A stretch of 64,000 nucleotides of DNA from Thuidium tamariscinum (GCA_947034885.2 OX344758.2:8000501-8064500); one strand, 5' to 3'; shown: positions 24,600 through 37,023, counted from the stretch's first letter. The notes: generated by a model from the sequence alone, not told the origin. Numbers and translations are program-made.

Positions 24600-24800
24600 T
24601 CACACCGTGCAGTCTGAAATCTAAATCTACCATAGATGTTTGAAATCTATACCTAACTAAGATATTTCAAACTATGTAGTTTGAATTCTATATCAATTAT
24701 AGATTTTTTGAGATCTATAAGAATCCTAAATGTTTGAAAATCTATACCTATCCTAGATGTCAAGTTTTTAGTTTAGATTTCACGGTCTAAAAATTGACTT
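24600..24800. repeat. Short repeat cluster built on GATGTTTGAAATCTATACCTA
   Basis: Three or four imperfect units of GATGTTTGAAATCTATACC and its variants run in tandem. The edges CAGTCTGAAATCTAAATC and GTTTAGATTTCACGGTCT are roughly inverted, so a small decayed TIR element is possible. Confidence 0.35.
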
Positions 24801-27800
24801 ATAGAATATCACCATTTTAATAAAAAAAATTCCATAACAACGTTTGAAGAACAATTTAGACAACTTAATATTTCAAAGTTCATGTAAGACATGTAATTAG
24901 CAAGCCTCTTCTCGAGCCTCTTTTAAATGACATTCTCATAATTCTAAAACATCTAAAGTGTTCATTCTATATAGGACTTGCAAAATAACATAATTGCTAT
25001 GAAGTACATTGTAAGGAGATGGATGGATGGAACTTTATACATCCTACATGAACTTTGAAATATGTTGTCTAAATTGTTCCTCAAATGTAGATGTAGTAGA
25101 ACTTAAAATAATTATTTCAATTTTTTATGATTTGTATTTTGTGATTTGTGATTTGTGTTTTGCATAGAGAAGACAATTTTATATATACACATGAGGTGGT
25201 AAGAAGTAAGACAAACAATGTGGGATATGTAAATTAATTCATAGTTTTAAGAAAACCCTAAAAGCTTAATATATTACCCTACACAAGACAATGATGGTGG
25301 TGGTCATCCTTAATTTCAATAAGGTCGATGTCTTACAACATTATGGCCCCCCTATAATAGTACTATTGTATTCAACAATTGTAACAAAAAACAAAAAATT
25401 GAAGCAAGGTAATGGTACAGTTTAGTAATTGCAACTCACTTTTAGCTTTTTCTCATTAATAACTCTAATACAATCAGTTATCAGCCATTTATATGGGCTC
25501 TTTCACTTCCTCTGATCTGCTAAACTATCCATTTATAAAGGCAATTAGCCAAATTTCATATTGTACTTCATTTTTAGAACCCTAAGCACTATTAAGAGCA
25601 CATTTATAGGGGTGGTTCATAATGCCCTAACTGTTTTCAAGCCTCCTTCTACACCTCTGAAATCATTGGCATATTTGGAAAACATACGGAATAGTCATTT
25701 CAATGTGTCTTAGTTGAAGATTTATAGCAATGGATCAATAGGCTTAGCTTCATAATGATGTAAGCTCAAAAATTGTCTATATAAGGGAAAACAACCCTCT
25801 CCAGAATCTAATGGTCCAATTTTTATTTTTATATTTTTGGTTGGAAGAAAATTTAGAAACATTGCAATAGAGATCGATTTTAATTATAAATTTTGGATGT
25901 TAGATGAATTAATTGCAATTTTTGGAAGTGGAAGGTGTATAGGGTGCCATTCCAGTGTATAGGCTATAGTAATAATTAATGAAGACATGTGTTTGAATAG
26001 AACAAGTCATTGCAGAAATTGATTAATTGGATGCTAAAAATGTGTATAAATTTTTTTATTGCATCTACATAATGTACAGAGCAATACATTGTAAAGAATA
26101 ACAAATTTTAATTAAATTCCTATAGTACTACAAATAGAAGAAGTCAAAGCACACACTTCAATTAATTAACAACTCATTAACATCTTTAGGGTTTTAACTA
26201 TTCATGTACAAGAAAAGAGTACACATTAAACTCAACCTTTTCAATTGATGAGTACTCTAAAAGCATGCACTTCTGACTACAATTTTTGAGCATAAACATT
26301 TTGTTCCATTTAAGGCACTTTTATAAAGGCGGTTCATAATGCCCACTTAATTTTTGAGCTTCTTTTTTTACATATAGATCCCTTCTTATTCTACTGAAGT
26401 AGATTTAGAGCATCTTCAATCTCAACTAGGTTTGTTTTTTTGCAAACATTTGCTACATGTATTAGAATCTAACAAACTAGAAATCATCCCTCCAAAAACT
26501 AGCCTATAAAGCAAGACCAACAAGAAGAACATTGGTTCAAAAAATAGACCTAATTCTAAAGGTATAAGTTTACTTAGCCTATGATAGGTCAAATGGGAGT
26601 TAGCTTTTCATAAGCAAATTATCCTATTGGTGCACATTTCAAAACTAATAATGTGCACCTCTAAAATAATTTAGCATGTAATGGGCCCGCTTCCATTTGG
26701 CATGTCATAGGCTAAATTACCTTATTGGCCTCTAAATGTATTTCTAACTTTTGAATGTTAAATAATAAGAACTTAGAATTTATATCATTGGAACTTGAGA
26801 AGTACATCCAAAAACATGTTGAGTAGCAAGTTGAGTAGGTACAAGAAAAATCCAAATTATTTAAGGCAAGGGACATCTACTTCAAAAGTAAGGAAAAACT
26901 ATAAAGGTCTATAAGAGGTCTTGGCAAATCATAGTTACAAATGCAATATTTGACAATTGACACTCCAAATTTGGTAATAAGAATGTAAGTAGCACCAACA
27001 TTGTATTCCATTTTACAACAATGAATTAAATAGATTACATTGAGAGACAACACTATAATTTTATATTATATTTCTAGGACTTTAGTTTGTAAAGACATAC
27101 CATAGCCTTGTGGCTCACTATTTCCATTGTCAAAACCTTTGAAGTTTGGATTAGATTTAGTTCCCCAATTATTACAATTTACTATTCAAAGCACAATCAA
27201 TTGTGATAGAAGACATCGATTTTCTTTCTTGAAGGATCCAAATGGAGTATAGAGAATAGTGCAAACATAGAATCTTGTTATGAGAAATAACATGTTGTGC
27301 CACAATAAAGCCTAATCATGGGAGTTGTACTAGAGTAGGATGTGATTCATAGTAATGAGCCTCTACTTTCCACCATTTGAGTCTACTAACATCTAAAGTA
27401 GAACCACCTATTCTAAACTAGAACCCTATAGCCAACTTGTTGACTAACTTGTTTCTAACCAAGGTTGGAATGGATTTTTTTCAAGATTGGAATTGGAAGT
27501 TTGTGACACATGTCCTAAAGTAGGGAGCAAGAAGGTAGGAAGCAATGAGTGAGAAAATAGTTTTTTGAATGACTAGAATTAGAAGAGTCTTGGCTATGGA
27601 TTGAAAGCACTTCTTGCCTTTGAAAATTCATAATAATTTCAATTCATGCAATAAAATCACCAAAGTTTTTGCAATTCCTATCATTTCTATCATTGCACCT
27701 CTAAAAATATTTGCTTAACCTTGCACTACACCAGATCATGTCCAAAATACCTCAAATGATTGGTTATAGGTGCTTCTACCTTAAGTATACTCAAAATGGA

Positions 27801-28400
27801 GTCCACTGAGGTTACAATCAATGTTCTTGCTTTCATATTCATTTCACAAACTTCAAAGAAATTGAATGAAAGTAGAGAAATACACCAACAGAAAGAAGAA
27901 ACCATGATCAATAGATACTCTTCTATCACTTATATCTTGATCGTAAACATGCATGATGAATCTTTTAGCCATGGCAAGCTTTGGCACACATTTCCATTGA
28001 TATAACTTAACTCAAGCTTAGTTTGTGTTGGTGCAAGGTCTCTTTTGCAGGATTTTCAATGGAGCATTAATAAAATGAAATCATGTTGTCCAGATTATAA
28101 TATTAATTAGGATTAGGATTAGCAATGAAAAGAGCTTAAGCTGAAGTCATTCCCAGCTTGGCTTCAGGTCCAAATTCAATACATCTGGGTGGAAAACAGG
28201 TGGCAGGTGGATCAGTGTAAGGGAGGAGATCCACAAACCGACCATATAAGGGCTGGAACAGAGTCTTAGGCAGGTCAAATATATTGAAATATTTTTCAGT
28301 GAATTTTTCTTGAAAGAGAGCTTGAATAGGCATCGAACCCAAGTTGTTTTATATTTTTTGGAGCTCTGTAGAATTAGTTATGAATTTCTGAAGTCAATAT
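24801..28400. other. Long AT-rich stretch without supported genes
   Basis: No gene can be supported on either strand. A direct repeat, TTATAGGGGTGGTTCATAAT near 25603 and TTATAAAGGCGGTTCATAAT near 26316, lies about 710 bases apart and may mark the ends of an old element. Open frames near 27726-28005 overlap on both strands and show no recognised family. Confidence 0.4.
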
Positions 28401-28410
28401 GGCATAGGAC

Positions 28411-28517
28411 TCCAAAACTGCCCACCTCTTCAAATGTTCATTGATTGTACATTACTGTAAAGATCAAAAAGCATCGTGTACTAGAAATATACATTTCAGA
28501 AGGTGAGCAGTTTTGGA
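28411..28517. repeat. Inverted repeat with 17-base arms
   Basis: TCCAAAACTGCCCACCT (28411-28427) pairs with AGGTGAGCAGTTTTGGA (28501-28517) with one mismatch, leaving a loop of 73 bases. It could be a small TIR element. No target duplication was identified. Confidence 0.5.
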
Positions 28518-28718
28518 GCCTGAGCGGTTTTCGAGCCTCCTCCCTTATGACACATTCTTCACAAAAATGTTTGGTTTCATCGAGTGTTCAATTTAAGAGC
28601 TGGAAATTTAATATTACATAACATTCAGTAGCCCATAGAAGGACTGCCTTTCCCTTTGTGAAGTCCCCATCACCTAATTTCATGTGACATTTCTTGAAGT
28701 TTGCAACTTTAGTTACTG

Positions 28719-28744
28719 AATGGTGTGGAATATTCCACACCATT
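28719..28744. repeat. 26-bp perfect palindrome
   Basis: The 26 bases centred on GGAATATTCC are perfectly self-complementary, with half-site AATGGTGTGGAAT. There is no spacer. It lies in an otherwise unannotated block. Confidence 0.8.
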
Positions 28745-28934
28745 TCATCCGCCGGGAGGCAGTTTGACAGGTTGCTACTGAATGTTATGTAGGTGGTTAG
28801 ACTTCTTGAAATTTTTTTTTCCAAATTTTTTTCCTGTAAGTCAAATGGAATTGGCATCTAGCCCAATGAAACCATTTTGGAACTTGATGAGATTGGTTAT
28901 GAATTTTTAAAGTTGAAACTTTAGAAGTGGTAAG

Positions 28935-29252
28935 CATAAGAGGATTTTTGGTTGTTTTAGAAGACTACAAGTTCTCAAACACTAAGAATGCTGACACATT
29001 AGCATGCTAATGTGGTTGGGCGACTACCATGTCCAAAAATACTATTTAATGAATTATTCTAATTCATTATTAAATTATTTTAAAATATTTTTTTATTTTT
29101 AACATATTTTGAAATTTTTGCAAAAAAAGGTTTTTATTTATTTTTTTCAAAATTCAATAGTTCAAACCAACAGAGGGTGGTCTACAGTAGTGAAAATTGT
29201 TTTAGGAAATGGCCTTGAAACAGTCTTCTAGGGGCCCAAAAATCCTCTTATG
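28935..29252. mobile_element. Small TIR element (CATAAGAGGATTTTT family), copy 2
   Basis: The ends CATAAGAGGATTTTTGG and CCCAAAAATCCTCTTATG are inverted repeats. Interior landmarks match the 5026-5298 copy: GAAGACTACAAGTTCTC near the left, a strongly AT-rich centre and GAAACAGTCTTCTAGGGGC near the right. The flanks share only AGTG at equivalent positions, so the target duplication is not settled. Confidence 0.65.
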
Positions 29253-29390
29253 AGTGACTATTTGTGCATTGTTGGTGCAATGAGAAAGCTAAATGGGAGT
29301 TGAAGAGTTTTGTGGTATGATGCTTCAATCTATCTATTTTTTAATAGAAAGTCTCAATCCCTCTTTGCTTTGCATAAAAATGCCAATTAA

Positions 29391-29612
29391 CCCTTGAACA
29401 ACGGACTAGTGACCGTGGAAATCATGCATTTTGATTCCGTGTGACATCATCTTTTTTGGAAAAGCCAAATATATTCATTGGAAGTCAAAGCCCTGTAGAA
29501 GATTTCCCCTTTCCACCCCTAAAACCGAGGACCAATAGTTGCACTTCCATTCTACAAGGGAAGATTCTTTCTCATTATGCGGACACAAAACGTCCTCTTC
29601 GACGTTTAAGGG
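29391..29612. mobile_element. 222-bp TTAA-flanked miniature element
   Basis: TTAA at 29387-29390 is followed by CCCTTGAACAACGGAC. The right end GTCCTCTTCGACGTTTAAGGG is followed by TTAA at 29613-29616. The ends agree only roughly as inverted repeats (CCCTTRAAC), so this is a candidate. The 79-residue open frame inside it (29441-29680) runs past the right end and is not credible. Confidence 0.45.
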
Positions 29613-29616
29613 TTAA

Positions 29617-31127
29617 TGTGGATTATGGAATACACTGTCTTTTGCACAAAGTAGCCTTTGGTGGTATTTTCACTAAGTAACTTATGCCACAATAGCCTAG
29701 GTTACTAGTTGCTGACTCTAAGGATTCTTCCACCGATGGCTCCATTGCCACTACCAACATGCTTGCAATAACTTACAATTCTCTCTCTCTTGATTCCATG
29801 CCATGAAGATAGATTTAGATTCATTGTTGATATTTTTATTTGTTAGAAATTCAATTTTTTTTAAGTCACATTTCAATAAGTGACAATCAATAAGATGATG
29901 ACATGTACAACTTCTGCCTCAACAATGGAAAAATTAACTTAGCTAGAGTACCGTGGATTTATTTTGAGACAGAGGAAGTATCATTTGTTGACACACATCT
30001 TGAGATAGTACAACAAGGGATCTTGAATTTAAGTAGTATGTCAAATTTGTGTGTCACTACTTGAGGCCAATATCCAATTTGGAGGGGGGGATGACCTCAA
30101 ACTTTAGTTAGATTCACAATCTCATTACCATGCCAATAAGTCTACTATATACTAGCCAGATATCTTTATAATACTCCATAAATAAAATAGATTTTGAGTT
30201 CATGAAATGTAATTGCTTTTCAATAAGTGTGGCCTACAAAAAAAAATGCACTAAAAATATAGAAGAAAACTAACACCTTATGTATTGCATTGGTTGTTGT
30301 GGAACTTAGAGGAACAAGGGAGAATTTCAACATTCACTAAGAGAGATTGCTTGAAAGGATAAAAATCATTTTGAAGTAGCACATCCATTCTATAGAAATG
30401 AAGAGAAATGTCCATTTGAATCTATCAAATTCATTCACAAGTTCTACATCCAAAATGGAAATATTTTCCAAGAAGAATAGCCACAACATCCTGTCCGTTA
30501 CTCAAGAAACTAAAATCAGTCATTTTAAAGTGCAAGAAATGTTTAGCTACCGTTTGTGTGTTAGTTTGCTAAGTTTACATTAATGACCTAATGAAGAGTC
30601 AAAAGAAGGGCGTGGCTTCATGTCTGCATCACAGAAAAAAAAATACCAACACTTAATTGAGAAATTGTTTCACATTTGGAATGGTGGGTTTATTACTAAA
30701 GTTTGAACAACTTACAATCTGCTGATAGATGCAATCCTGAATTTGGTGATCACTGTACACGTTTTTAAGTGTCAAGCGACTGCACGTTTGATAAAAACAT
30801 GGCCAAAAACGCACTGTTGGAAATCTTTCCATCAAATCTCAAGCCCTGTTGGATATGATATCTTTCATATCGCTGATCTACATAAAACTTCCAAAGATGA
30901 CGCTACAGTAGTTTAAACACTGAAGCGTCAGGTGCCAGTCACAGTACTGCATTTACCCAGTTCACGAGTCTGAACTGAGAAGTAATCACAATGTGGGTAT
31001 TCAATCCAACCATATCTGTTAAGTTACCTCTGATCGCAAATGTATTTGAGCCTTACCAAATCAACAAAAAGGCCAAAACTTTGACACTCCAAACACCAAG
31101 AGATAACCTAACTGCAAACTTATTTTG
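29617..31127. other. Intergenic sequence downstream of GSH1, nothing recognised
   Basis: No gene supported. The last few hundred bases before 31128 may contain the distal 3' flank of GSH1, which is transcribed toward this side. Confidence 0.4.
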
Positions 31128-31133
31128 TTTATT
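31128..31133 (-). terminator. Polyadenylation signal of GSH1
   Basis: AATAAA on the minus strand, about 36 bases after the GSH1 stop codon and within a TAAACAAAATAAG stretch. The position suits a near-upstream polyadenylation element. Confidence 0.5.
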
Positions 31134-31168
31134 CAGATTTCAGAAGCTCTTGCAACCTTAGAATCCAC

Positions 31169-34100
31169 CTAATACAAAAGACTTTCAAACACAGGTTCAA
31201 CTCTCTCGCCCCATTTCCCATGATAGAGCTCCAAAAGACGTTCTGCAGGAGTGACGCCTGTGCACAACACAAAAGAAAATCATTCAGCATAGTTAGATTG
31301 ATCATTTGGAATGGTGGGTTTATTTTCTGCATCCCGAATTCCCGGAATCCTTGAGGTTAATCAAGGGAGAAAGTTATGACTCACCTGTTGCCACAGTATC
31401 CTGAATGCCCTTCAGAAACCCAACCTCGTTGAGCCCTCGCCGAGTTAGGCCATCCTGCAGTCCCAGGCAAATTTTATAAGAAACTTAATGCTTGTAATAG
31501 CATATCGTCGCCTACGGCGATGCTAATAAACATCGTTTTGTCAGAATGTGATCAAGCTAAACCCTAAAGGACGACCGAGAAGCTAAAATAGAGTCCATGA
31601 ATTCTTGGCACTATTTAGTGAGCCTTTAATGGACTTTCTTTTGTTCAACTGTATTTTACTGTTTATCCAACACATGCAATGTTCTTCAAGGATCCTGGTG
31701 ATGTAAAATTTAGCCATGTCTCAATCATATTCTTCACAATAAAATCAATCACATTGATTATTTTAAACAACGAAATCTTGGTCCTTTATAGGTTGAAGTC
31801 AAATGCTAGACTCGTTTAGGATTCATTGGAATAGGAGATAGACAGGAGGTTGGCATCTCATAACCCACCTTGGCAAGTTTAAAGATGTCCTGAGCCACGT
31901 GCTTGAGGAGCCCATCCCTAAAGGGAACATTCAAACCCTGCTTTGGAACCTGATAAACCTCAAACTTCATCAGTTGATTGTTGCGCATTCATAATCAGTA
32001 GTGGTGAGATTAACCTGAAGCAGTTGCGCTGCCAATACAATGAACATACTGCCCCAAATCCCAATTTACTGGACAGCTCTCAACGATAGTAGGAAACAGA
32101 AATGGTGAGTCACCATACCTTTGAGCGGAGCATCGCACGCTCCCTCTCAGTCCAGTCGCTAATGATGTCCACAGCGCCTTGAAGTGATTCCTCATCATAC
32201 AATAACCCTGTCTACATATTAAAAAAACCACAAGTTCTTACAGTGGAAAAAAAGTGGAAGGCAACTACCGCTGGTCTCAAAAGCACTTAATCATTGTCGT
32301 TAACCGATCCACTCGCTTATCATGCGTTAAAATATGAACCCCTAAATGACCAGGAAACCCAAATTGGGTCTTAAGTTTTTTGGACCGATTTCAGAAAGCA
32401 ACATGGGGACTTTGTTTTGTTCCATGCATATCTATTTTATGACCAACAAATGCAATGTTCTTCATTGACTCCGGTGATATGGAATTTGACCCCATCTGAA
32501 TCATATGTTTCATATCATGCTCAGTCGAACTAGGTCAAATTTAAACCATGAAACTTTGTTCTTTAATGGTACCATACCCAAAAAGCAGGCAAAGCACAAA
32601 GTCGTCGCCATGGGCCACCATCAGCTCCTCTCATCTCCAAGTACCGCTTGAGTCTCACCTGCAGTAAGATGGCATTCTATCAATCTGTACCCACATTACC
32701 GGATCCACACAAAAAGAGAAGATCGAGTAAATAATCTGCGACCAAGCAATGCTTCTGCAAATTAGTTGTCATTCATGTGCATACGAAAGCATTCTGTAAG
32801 ATTCAGCAATCATTGCTCTGAGAGTCCAAATATTCAAAGATATGAAATATGAGATTTGAAATAAGGGAAAAAACCTCGGGAAAGATAGTCGTTAGATGAT
32901 TTTCCCAGTCACTCAAAGTTGGTTTCTCTCCAGGTAGAACAGGTAACTTTCCAGCCAGAAAGTCCTGCACAATTCGCCACTAGCTTTGATCAAAAGCTGT
33001 TGTGTGCCTAAGCACACACATGACATCAAATCACCACTCCCCGACATGTGCGTGCAATCCTTAGCACAACAAAAGCAAAATCCAACGACCACAACTTTGT
33101 GTAACAACAAACTGGAAGGAACTATAATGAGGTCATTTGAAAGAGAGCAGGCGACAGGGTAACTTGCAACAACCGCACCGGTCGTAGCAAAAGAGATTTA
33201 CCTTAAACGACAGACCAGAACAATCGACGTACCGATTATTCCGATACACAAAGTACATAGGCACATTCAATGCATAATCGACATACTTTTCAAACCTGCA
33301 TGGCAAGATTTTTCCCATAAGAAACTGTGCAAGTAAAATAGTCCAGCTTTGATGATTGCTTCATAAAAGTTATAGCTGCACTGGTTACAGATTTGCAGAC
33401 TTTAAAAACTGAAATCAATATACCAAAGAATAGCGCATATGTTAAAAGCAAATCTAGAGCTCAGGCGCTGTTTTTAAGTGGTCCAATTAGGCAAGTAAAA
33501 TACAATAAACAAACCCAAGTTCACGTTTCTCACCCGAAGTCATCTTCAAACACAAATGGTAAGTCTCCTGACCGGTTGTTGTCCACGTCTGTCCAGATGT
33601 GGCTGCACATACAGCAAATCCAAAAATCAATTAAAACTTGAGAGATTGTCAATCCAACCTACTATCTGCATACAAAACATTGACCAGTCATACTAACCAC
33701 AATAAAGGACTGAGATTTCACGGTTTAAAATGACCAATAAAAATAAACCATATTGTGAAAACTATTATTCAAATAGGGCCAAAAGTGATATCAACAGAGT
33801 CAAGAAAGGAAATTGTACATGTCGGCAAAGTATTACTCCTGAAATTGAACAAACGAAAGCTGCCACATGACCCACTCAAAAGAACATGAAGGCCAATTTG
33901 GACCTCTTGGTCCTTTAGGGCTAATCTTGCACCCACTCATACTGCGGGAAAAGGGTGAAGTGGGTGCCAATTCGTGATGGCTGTCACCTCTCACCTTCTG
34001 AAGCTTAAGAAGCCATTTGGTTTCCCTTCCGTAAACGGAGAATTTGCGAAAAGGGCTGTTGCAATCTGTGCGAATCACATTTGCAAAGCCTCAGAAATAT

Positions 34101-36993
34101 CACGCAGAGTCATCATTCAGAGATGACAATGTTCCAGATTTACAACACAAACGAACAACTGAAAAGAAAAATTTCATTAAAATTGCCAATTCACCGACTA
34201 CAAATACTGGCCAGAGGAAGTCATGTGATGGAGAATTCTGTAACTTACAGGCTGTAGGGCAAGGCCAACACGGAACTTCCTAACCATATCCTCCTCTGAA
34301 TCAAAGTCCAGATTGACCTGCCCAATTCAGCGGCAGTTATGAAATGAGGGAAGTGGTTCTTTACATAACATCCTTTGGCATTGGAAGCATTGGACCTTGT
34401 CTATTTACAGATGTCGAGATATTGCACTGACAAAGTTTTGTCCCTGCTTGGTTCTACAGCCACTCACATGCAATCCTCTGCATCCAGGCTTACATCATGT
34501 TCATTTTTCAAATCCCCAAACCCTTCCTCCTCTCGTTGTACCTTTATATAAGAAATGGGAGAATGGGCATCATAACCGAATCCAAGGAGGTTCCTAAAGA
34601 ATGTGATGTATCGTTCCAATCAGAAAGCAGCCAAAAGGAAATAGGACGACTCTTCTTTCCAAACAGACCAGTAAGGGCAGAATAATAATGATCAGGCAAT
34701 CAAAATTCAAGGCAAAAGCAAAAATCAAGTTGATTCCTTGAGAGAGAGAATGAGTTGCGTGAGCGCACCTGAACTGTGCATGTGCGAAACATCATGTCCA
34801 AACCATACGCGCCGACTTTAGGCATGTAATTCCGCATGATTTCATACCTGCCCTGTTTCCAAAAATTGCAGAACATTCACTAACGATCCAAAAGCTAAGG
34901 CACGCAGGATATTATCCCTCCAGCCTTTCTGGCACAAACCAACAACAGTTGAAATACAGACTCTGCATCAGTCAAGAGGGAAGTATTACGACAAAAGGCA
35001 ATTCTTCCCAGGTTATATTAGGCCAGATTATAACAGCAGAACATGAGATTCTTCCTGTGAAGATGCAGTACCCTGCTCTCAAAGACAAGCTCATCCTTAG
35101 CTTTTCCATGAGCTCGATTTGTGGGAGAAAATTAAGTATCTACCTTCGGCATAATAGGAATCTCTGCCACACTCCACTTAGGCTGGAACCCAATGCCTGC
35201 GAACCCCAGGCCAATCTCCTCTGCCACAGCTTTTACCTGCACAATCCCGATGGCCAGTTTAGCCTTTACATCCACACCTTTTCCAAGCCCTCTGATCACT
35301 CCTATTGTTCCTTATAATTGCGCTAAAACCCCGACGTTGCACTAGCAACAAGTTTCCTGCCTATAAAACAGAATTCTCAGTAAGTAAGACTGTTTCAGGA
35401 ACTTTTAACAGCATCATAAAGAGAGTCTTCTCGGTGATATGTGAGGAATCCTTATGCTCACGGTGTCATATGGAGATCTTCAAGAGATCACCGTGACCAT
35501 AGGGAGACCTTCCCATGAATCATGAGGAAGAATCTCTATTATAAATGCAGTAGAATGTGTTGAACATTAACAGCTGATGATGTACCTGATACAGATGAGA
35601 ATTGACCTCGGCACATGTCTGGTGAAGTGTCTCCAGAGGCGCCCCACTTAACTCAAACTGACCTCCAGGCTCCAATGACACACTTTGCCCGTCCTGCAAT
35701 TCGCACAACATAGGAAAGTCACACGACATGCATTGTCGTCTCAGCTAATTCCGTCTAAGATCGTCCTAAACCTAAAAACGGGAAGATTCATAGTTCCCGC
35801 CCTGATCAAAGATGGGGGATCAATTAGTTGCAGAGCTCACAAATGTCAGCCCAATAATTTTGTCGCCCTCCATCACTCTCTTCCACTCAAAACGCTCCGC
35901 CAACCCCTCCAGCAGCCGCCGAATCTGCTCATACGTCATAGGTTGTAAATTATCCAGCTGGAACCCGAATTTCTCATGCTCAGTCCCAATCCTGCATAAG
36001 TCGCAGCACCACACTCATTTCCATTACACTCATCTCCATTAGGCGCAAACTTTGCATATGTGGTCCCAAAACTCCATCCAAGCACCAAAACGTCATACAC
36101 TTGTAGAAATTCAGAGTCTATCGAATATCTCATCATGTAGAAAGTCTACCCATCATGCAAAACCAAAGCCCTCTCGGGGTTGTGCCACACAGTATGCAAG
36201 GAGCCAATGGTTCGTAACCATTGATTGGAGTTAGGAACATTAGAGTAATTAGTACTTAAGAGGTCCAATAAAAGCATTTAGTTCCATGAGATCCAAAAGA
36301 ATTGCAAAACTAGAGACATTGAACAGGAGTTGGAGTGATTGCAAGCTATCGTGAAAACAAGCATTGCCAAAGACCCCCCCTCCAATTTCAAAGGAGAGAC
36401 AGATTCGGCGATTAGAGAGATCCAGGTCTAATCAGTAGAAACGCACTCTAAAACTCTCGAAATCCAAACAACTACAGAATCTCCTCGACAGGTCCTACTC
36501 CGTGTACCTCTGTCCTCTATTCTTACAACAAATCTGCTCTCCTTTGCAACCCAAAACAAATAACAAAAAACAAAGAAACCTCAAGAAGCTCTTCTAATAA
36601 AACCTCAGATTCTGACAACCCTGAATCAGCATATTCCCACTGATCGAACAACCCCATTTCAAATTGAAATTTCGTGACGAAGCCACATTGACAAAGCCAT
36701 TCCAACGCACGGATCACGCACCTCCATTTCTCTTTAGGTTTACACCCAGAGGCTAAATACGCCACGAGATCCTGCTTCGTCAGAGGTTTCCCACCGGAAA
36801 CGACATCATTCCTCGGTGGACTCGCCGCCACAATGCTCAACTTACTTCGCCTCCTCCCCTGACATCGCTGGTGCACGCAGCAACTCATCCCAGGACTCTT
36901 CAAGTACTCTGTCTCGAAAGGAGCAGCACCTAAACTTGCAGTGGTCTTCAATGTTGAAGTCGAAGCCACGAACATCGTCATTGCACCTGCCAT
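31169..36993 (-). CDS. GSH1: Glutamate-cysteine ligase, plastid-type (15 exons, 504 aa, complete)
   Basis: Catalyses ATP-dependent joining of L-glutamate and L-cysteine to gamma-glutamylcysteine, the first step of glutathione synthesis, in plastids. Exons (minus strand): 36993-36722, 35991-35841, 35693-35586, 35236-35144, 34852-34769, 34317-34249, 34065-33995, 33602-33534, 33295-33202, 32964-32875, 32658-32578, 32211-32119, 31949-31869, 31454-31385, 31257-31169. All junctions are GT-AG and the phases join without a break. Landmarks are [11 protein letters not shown] (91-101), [20 protein letters not shown] (147-166), [29 protein letters not shown] and the C-terminal [10 protein letters not shown]. 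The first 60 or so residues, ending near IVAASPP, look like a transit peptide. ATG 36993 is the first in-frame ATG after a stop. Cys168 and Cys388 match the conserved regulatory disulfide. Cys331 lacks its rosid partner (Val346), so only one redox bridge is expected. Exon 12 uses a TAG acceptor. The closest plant proteins are about 520 aa. Confidence 0.97.
31561..31792. mobile_element. TTAA-type miniature element in GSH1 intron 13
   Basis: It begins ACCCTAAAGGACGACC after CTAA and ends TTGGTCCTTTATAGG before TTGA. The ends are inverted repeats resembling the larger TTAA family. It shares its middle (CATGCAATGTTCTTCAAGG, GGTGATGTAAAATTTA) with the element in intron 11, which supports one mobile family. 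The TTAA duplications are one base off on each side. Confidence 0.5.
32338..32570. mobile_element. TTAA-type miniature element in GSH1 intron 11
   Basis: The left end CCCCTAAATGACCAGG and the right end TTTGTTCTTTAATGG resemble the intron 13 element. The shared middle is AATGCAATGTTCTTCATTGAC and GGTGATATGGAATTTGA. The right end lies only about 7 bases from the exon 11 splice donor. The target duplication is lost. Confidence 0.45.
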
Positions 36994-37023
36994 TGAGAAT
37001 CCTCGCAGTGCCTGCTCCAACCC

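Noticed and set aside
25598-26345. LTR retrotransposon suggested by a direct repeat 710 bases apart
   Set aside because: The repeats are only about 30 bases, and no TG...CA ends, primer-binding site or coding remains are visible.
29441-29680. 79-residue open frame
   Set aside because: Overlaps the 222-bp TTAA-bounded element and runs past its right end; no homology recognised.
31129-36522. Many open frames of 60-120 residues on both strands across the GSH1 locus
   Set aside because: They are introns or other-frame readings of GSH1 exons; the exon chain explains the conserved segments.
36523-36721. Continuation of GSH1 exon 1 past residue 91 (the [11 protein letters not shown] reading)
   Set aside because: A GTGCGT donor follows AAATGGAG, and the next exon restores the conserved [11 protein letters not shown]; the extra residues are intron.
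36523-37020. GSH1 start at 37020 with nine extra residues
   Set aside because: The codon at 37020 is TTG, not ATG; the first in-frame ATG is at 36993.
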